A stretch of DNA of 64,000 nucleotides from Lateolabrax maculatus (lineage: Eukaryota; Chordata; Actinopteri; Acropomatiformes; Lateolabracidae): contig CM062210.1 of NCBI GenBank assembly GCA_031216445.1, positions 7,498,501 to 7,562,500 of the forward strand, written 5' to 3'. This document shows positions 61,201 to 64,000 of this stretch, piece after piece; the stretch's first letter is position 1; every line of letters starts with the position of its first letter. The position numbers and the translations under genes are program-made. Under the pieces are notes generated by a model. It was given only the letters and a program-made list of their open reading frames with translations, was not told where the DNA came from and did no database searches.

Positions 61201-64000
61201 GTGTGGTAAAATTTACTTGTAACCTGGAGTCCTTCAGTTTAATTTCAAATGTTTAAATGGCTTTTCACCATCAGTTATAAAATGACAAATCTTTTAGCCA
61301 TCTCAGTCCTCATAACTCCACCTTTTTCTCTGTATTCTCTTCCCTCTTCACCCAAGAGCGTCTTCACAGGCAGCTTAGGCTGCGGAAACTTAAGTGAGAG
61401 GAGAGCATCTGGCCTAGTCTTTTGTGAGAGCAATACTTCAGAGTATAGAACAATATTTGTGAGTCCCCCAGTACTTTTGCATCCTGATATTGTTAGCATT
61501 AGCGGTGTGCAATGATGTGGGTTTTGCAGTAACAGGAGTCCTTGAAACCTGTGTCTTAAAGCATGTTTTAGCTGCACGGTTTTATTATAATATCGAATGA
61601 AAATTACCCCAAGTGCCCAATAACCATTAACATGAGGCAGACACTTCAAAACAGTGAGCTCAGTTATGCCTGCTTGTTAGTCAGACACTTGCTCTGCTAA
61701 ATCAGGTGCTTGCTCATAATGCTGTCTGTACTAGTGAGCCAATCATTTGTAGCTGTACATAAACAAAAAGTCTGTAGCTTGTTAAAAAAGTCCCACAGTG
61801 TCTCAGAGAAGCTCCTCCAAATCTTCCCTCGAAGGTAAATCCCCTCATTATTCTGACCTGTGTTTTCATTGTAAGCCCCCTGCAGTGTCAACAATATCAG
61901 CCCTCATGCTGCTTTTTATTTATTTTATTAGCCATATCATTCATGTTTCAGTACATCAAATTTATCATATTCTTTTTTTACGGGTTTTCTCATGCGCGAT
62001 CCATACCCCTCCACACTCGTCCTACTAACTGTGGGTATGATTTTCTCCCCAAAATCTCCTTGTGGCTTAAAGAGCAACCTGTCAGATTTCACCTATGACG
62101 GTTTGAAGCAAGTCTCAGTCTTTAAGGCCCTGAAGGTAATGTGGGAAAAATGGACTGCATGTACATATCACACCCTGTGTCTCATCTGTGTTCTCCATCT
62201 GTGCTCTCAAGTGCACCATCCAGCATCATGTGATTTTGATGATTATCAAACAAGCAGACTGAATTGTCTTTTTTTTTTTTTTTGCATGAAGATGGATGAT
62301 TGCATTTTCTTTTTATACCTTTTTTGTGCTGTACACTCCTTTATTTATTTGTAATGATACATGATTTTCAACCTTTCCTAACTCGTTTGTGATCTGCGTG
62401 ATCGTGCATGAAAAAGTCTAATATTGCACTCAAATATTTTTAAAGTAAAGGAAAGAAATTGACTTAAATCTTTATGATTGAATGAAACTGTGGCCACTTT
62501 TGCAGCATTCATATTAAAGAAGAAATTGTCATCTTCTGCCTATACAATGGTCCCTACATACGCTCACTTTTATTGCATTTGAAATGAGGCCAAAGGTTTT
62601 CAACAGCAAACCTGCAGAGCAACCCGGCCTGTGTTAGCTTATCAAGCAGCTGATCAGCAATTCCTGCTTGTCAGGCCAGCATTTCTGCATTTGTCTTACC
62701 AGTGAGCAACCAGAAGGTAGGCACTAAATGCTGCATTATAATGTAAAAACATGACAACAATACAGTTGGAAAGAGGCAGACAGAAGCCTGTGAACCAGCT
62801 ACCAAAACAAGAACAATTGTCATGTTTCACAGTTCACAGTATGTTATACTGTATTTCAACACAGCTGTTCATAAGCAAGCACAGTTTCAGGTTAAACAAA
62901 CACTTTCTCAGAATCAACTGCTGCATTGTTCCGGTTAAAATAAGTCGTTTCTTGCCTTGAATATTTCCAGGAAGGTTTAAGCCTCCGGTTACCACATATG
63001 CAGTGGCACTCCCATCAGTCCAAAGTGAAACTCACTGCAGTATCGTGTGCCAGTTTTATTTGGAATTGTAGGGCAACTGGAGTACAAATACTTCAGGATT
63101 GCTCTCAATAATTCACTCTTTGTTATCCTGACTGCAGTGTTGCGGTTACCTGGCTGGGCTGGCTGACAGAGCCGGACTGAGCCTCTGCATCTCTTTGATG
63201 CATTTTCACATCAACCGATATACACCTGTTGACTACATTTTATAAAATGTGTAGCTTTCTTTCAAATTCTTCATTATGTGAAGTTGTTTTGATGTCTAAA
63301 ATGCTACTTTTCTTACATTTCAGATAAACTGTTACTGTATATATTTCAATACAAGTCAGTTTTATTTATATAGCCCAGAATCACAGGTTTGTCTCAGGCG
63401 GCAAAACACCCTCTATCCTTAGACCCTCGATTCAGGTGAGGAAAAACTCCATAAAGAAGAACTTTAACAGGATAAAAAGAAAAACAACAGAGCAGGGATT
63501 CCTCTTCCTGAACAGACATGTGTGCTTTAGGTGTTGTTTATACACAAAATTATATTTTTAGGCAAATGAAGTATAAATATAAGTTTTTTTGTGCTAAGTG
63601 CCTTCTCAGTACAAATTGTAGCATATCAAAGGGTGGGATTGTGTTAAATCTGCCTGCATGTACAATGTGGATCATAATTCTAATGCTGGCGAGAAATAGA
63701 GGTCAAATTGAAGCACCATCCTCAAAATAAAGGATGGGTTAACGGGTAAGTGAAGACTTTCCCCTGGCTTGTAGTTATGTAAGGTATTATTATTCTGTAA
63801 GGAATACTGAATAATACTCAGCTGTCAAACCCAGCATTCTAAAATTAGAAAGCAGAAGAGATAAAGCTTGGCAGTCTCCTTGGTAGCCTCTCTGCTTGCA
63901 GCCCTGACTGTCAAAACGTATGGTAATGTTCCCTCCCTTTTGAACTACAGACTCTTTCACCATTGTGTGCTTGATAAGGAGTCTCAAGAAGCAAATGTTT
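43235..64000 (+). CDS. esyt2: Extended synaptotagmin-2 (5' part, 3' end beyond window)
   Basis: Exons: 43235-43627, 47802-47843, 48432-48566, 48885-48961, 49477-49549, 51655-51744, 54512-54567, 58373-58493, 59181-59357, 59533-59615, 60028-60076, 60330-60419, 60571-60666, 62073-62135; phases agree, 515 codons seen of about 900. A disordered N-terminus precedes a hydrophobic hairpin (residues about 62-94) that anchors the protein in the ER. The lipid-transfer SMP domain (about 132-329) has ERVEWLNK, VNGVKVYTENVDKRQII and GDMPLVGALSLFFLKKP. C2A begins GVLRIHFLEAQDL and keeps calcium-site acidic residues in KGKSDPYG and FDEDPDKDDFLG. C2B starts SSALLVVYLDSANNLP and runs off the window. E-Syt2 tethers ER to plasma membrane and moves lipid between them. 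Adjacency to dync2i1 matches human 7q36.3. Whether this is the a or b teleost paralogue cannot be told. Confidence 0.92.
44148..44545 (+). repeat. dispersed teleost repeat beginning with an ATA run
   Basis: Starts AATAATAATAACTTTATTTG then TATAGCACTTTCCTGAAAAC and ACAAAGTGCTTTAGATCC, later GTGTTTTTAGAAAGGATTTA and a TCCTCAGGCAGGTCGCTCCA block. This layout is familiar from a repeat found throughout teleost genomes. Family not assigned. Confidence 0.6.
47370..47485 (-). repeat. dispersed teleost repeat, inverted fragment
   Basis: The reverse complement reads GATCACCAAAGTCATCACAA, TTCATCCTGAGGGGAATATG and GTACTAAATTTCATGGCAAT. This is one monomer of the family at 17281-17640 and 55890-56285. 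Confidence 0.6.
49550..51654 (+). other. esyt2 intron 5
   Basis: About 2.1 kb with no other feature I can support; open frames here lack family motifs. Confidence 0.55.
51745..54511 (+). other. esyt2 intron 6
   Basis: About 2.8 kb. Fragments resembling the TTAA-bounded element occur at 53051-53100 (GCAGAGAGTTAGATGATAAG) and 53190-53211. Nothing else recognised. Confidence 0.5.
54568..58372 (+). other. esyt2 intron 7
   Basis: About 3.8 kb including the repeat at 55890-56285. No other exon or RNA gene recognised. Confidence 0.55.
55890..56285 (+). repeat. dispersed teleost repeat, copy 3, with internal duplication
   Basis: Reads GTACAGTTGAGGCTGATGAG, AATGTCATTAGTGTTGG, then two or three rounds of 'accaaagt..att..attcatcct..ggg..catgaa' (around 55976-56013, 56090-56130 and a partial one near 56190). 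It ends GATATTTCAGTCTGGACCAA then TGGTGGACTGACAGACC. Confidence 0.7.
62136..64000 (+). other. esyt2 intron 14 (incomplete)
   Basis: The next expected esyt2 exon (a segment like SGKKINSNPNPLVQ in other vertebrates) was not found before the window ends. The stretch contains the repeat at 63345-63490. Confidence 0.5.
63345..63490 (+). repeat. dispersed percomorph repeat fragment
   Basis: Contains AGTTTTATTTATATAGCCCA, GTTTGTCTCAGGCGG, CTCTATCCTTAGACCCTCGA and GGAAAAACTCCATAAAGAAG. I recognise this sequence order from a widespread spiny-rayed fish repeat. Family not assigned. Confidence 0.65.

Noticed and set aside
61249..61515. 88-codon plus-strand frame after esyt2 exon 13
   Set aside because: It does not match any C2B segment, and the frame lacks convincing splice sites; the exon at 62073 fits better.
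61798..61835. Possible short esyt2 exon (RSSSKSSLE-like) between AG and GT
   Set aside because: No agreement with known E-Syt2 sequence at this point.

Overview
The window is nuclear DNA of a ray-finned fish, most likely a spiny-rayed (percomorph) teleost. Coding sequence is split into many short exons with GT-AG introns, the reconstructed proteins align to vertebrate-specific families, and the non-coding DNA carries short dispersed repeats of types I associate with percomorph genomes. There is no operon, phage or CRISPR signal. Long single-frame ORFs are rare; most genes had to be assembled from exons whose splice phases agree.

Layout: (1) 1-8420, minus strand: the 5' half of a MAM/LDL-receptor-class-A membrane protein gene, best match mamdc4 (apical endosomal glycoprotein/endotubin), running off the left edge. 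(2) 8421-21414: about 13 kb without a recognisable gene, holding several dispersed repeats, a TTAA-flanked MITE-like element, a nested hAT-like hairpin and a GT microsatellite. (3) 21415-23883, plus: lrrc14, three coding exons in a GC-rich island, with an unusual charged insertion. (4) 25069-31847 (5' exon to 32414), minus: wdr97, 20 coding exons, convergent with lrrc14. (5) 33795-42279, minus: dync2i1 (wdr60), 23 coding exons, complete at 1079 codons. (6) 43235 to beyond the right edge, plus: esyt2, 14 coding exons seen, ending inside the second C2 domain.

Two themes connect the genes. dync2i1 encodes an intermediate chain of the dynein-2 motor for retrograde intraflagellar transport, and both it and the poorly characterised wdr97 have a near-perfect palindromic RFX X-box 200-225 bp upstream of their first ATG, which suggests both are ciliary genes under RFX control. 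dync2i1 and esyt2 are head to head, with less than 1 kb between start codons and an NRF1-type site between them, so they probably share a bidirectional promoter. In human, as I recall, WDR60-ESYT2 are neighbours on 7q36.3 and LRRC14/WDR97 lie on 8q24.3, so this window joins blocks that are separate in human.

I found no clear new biological system. The strongest leads are the paired X-boxes, the unusual 5' end of wdr97 (a stop codon that may also be a splice acceptor), the charged insertion in lrrc14 and the nested transposon copies. Exon borders are inferred from splice consensus, phase and remembered homologues, with no transcript evidence.
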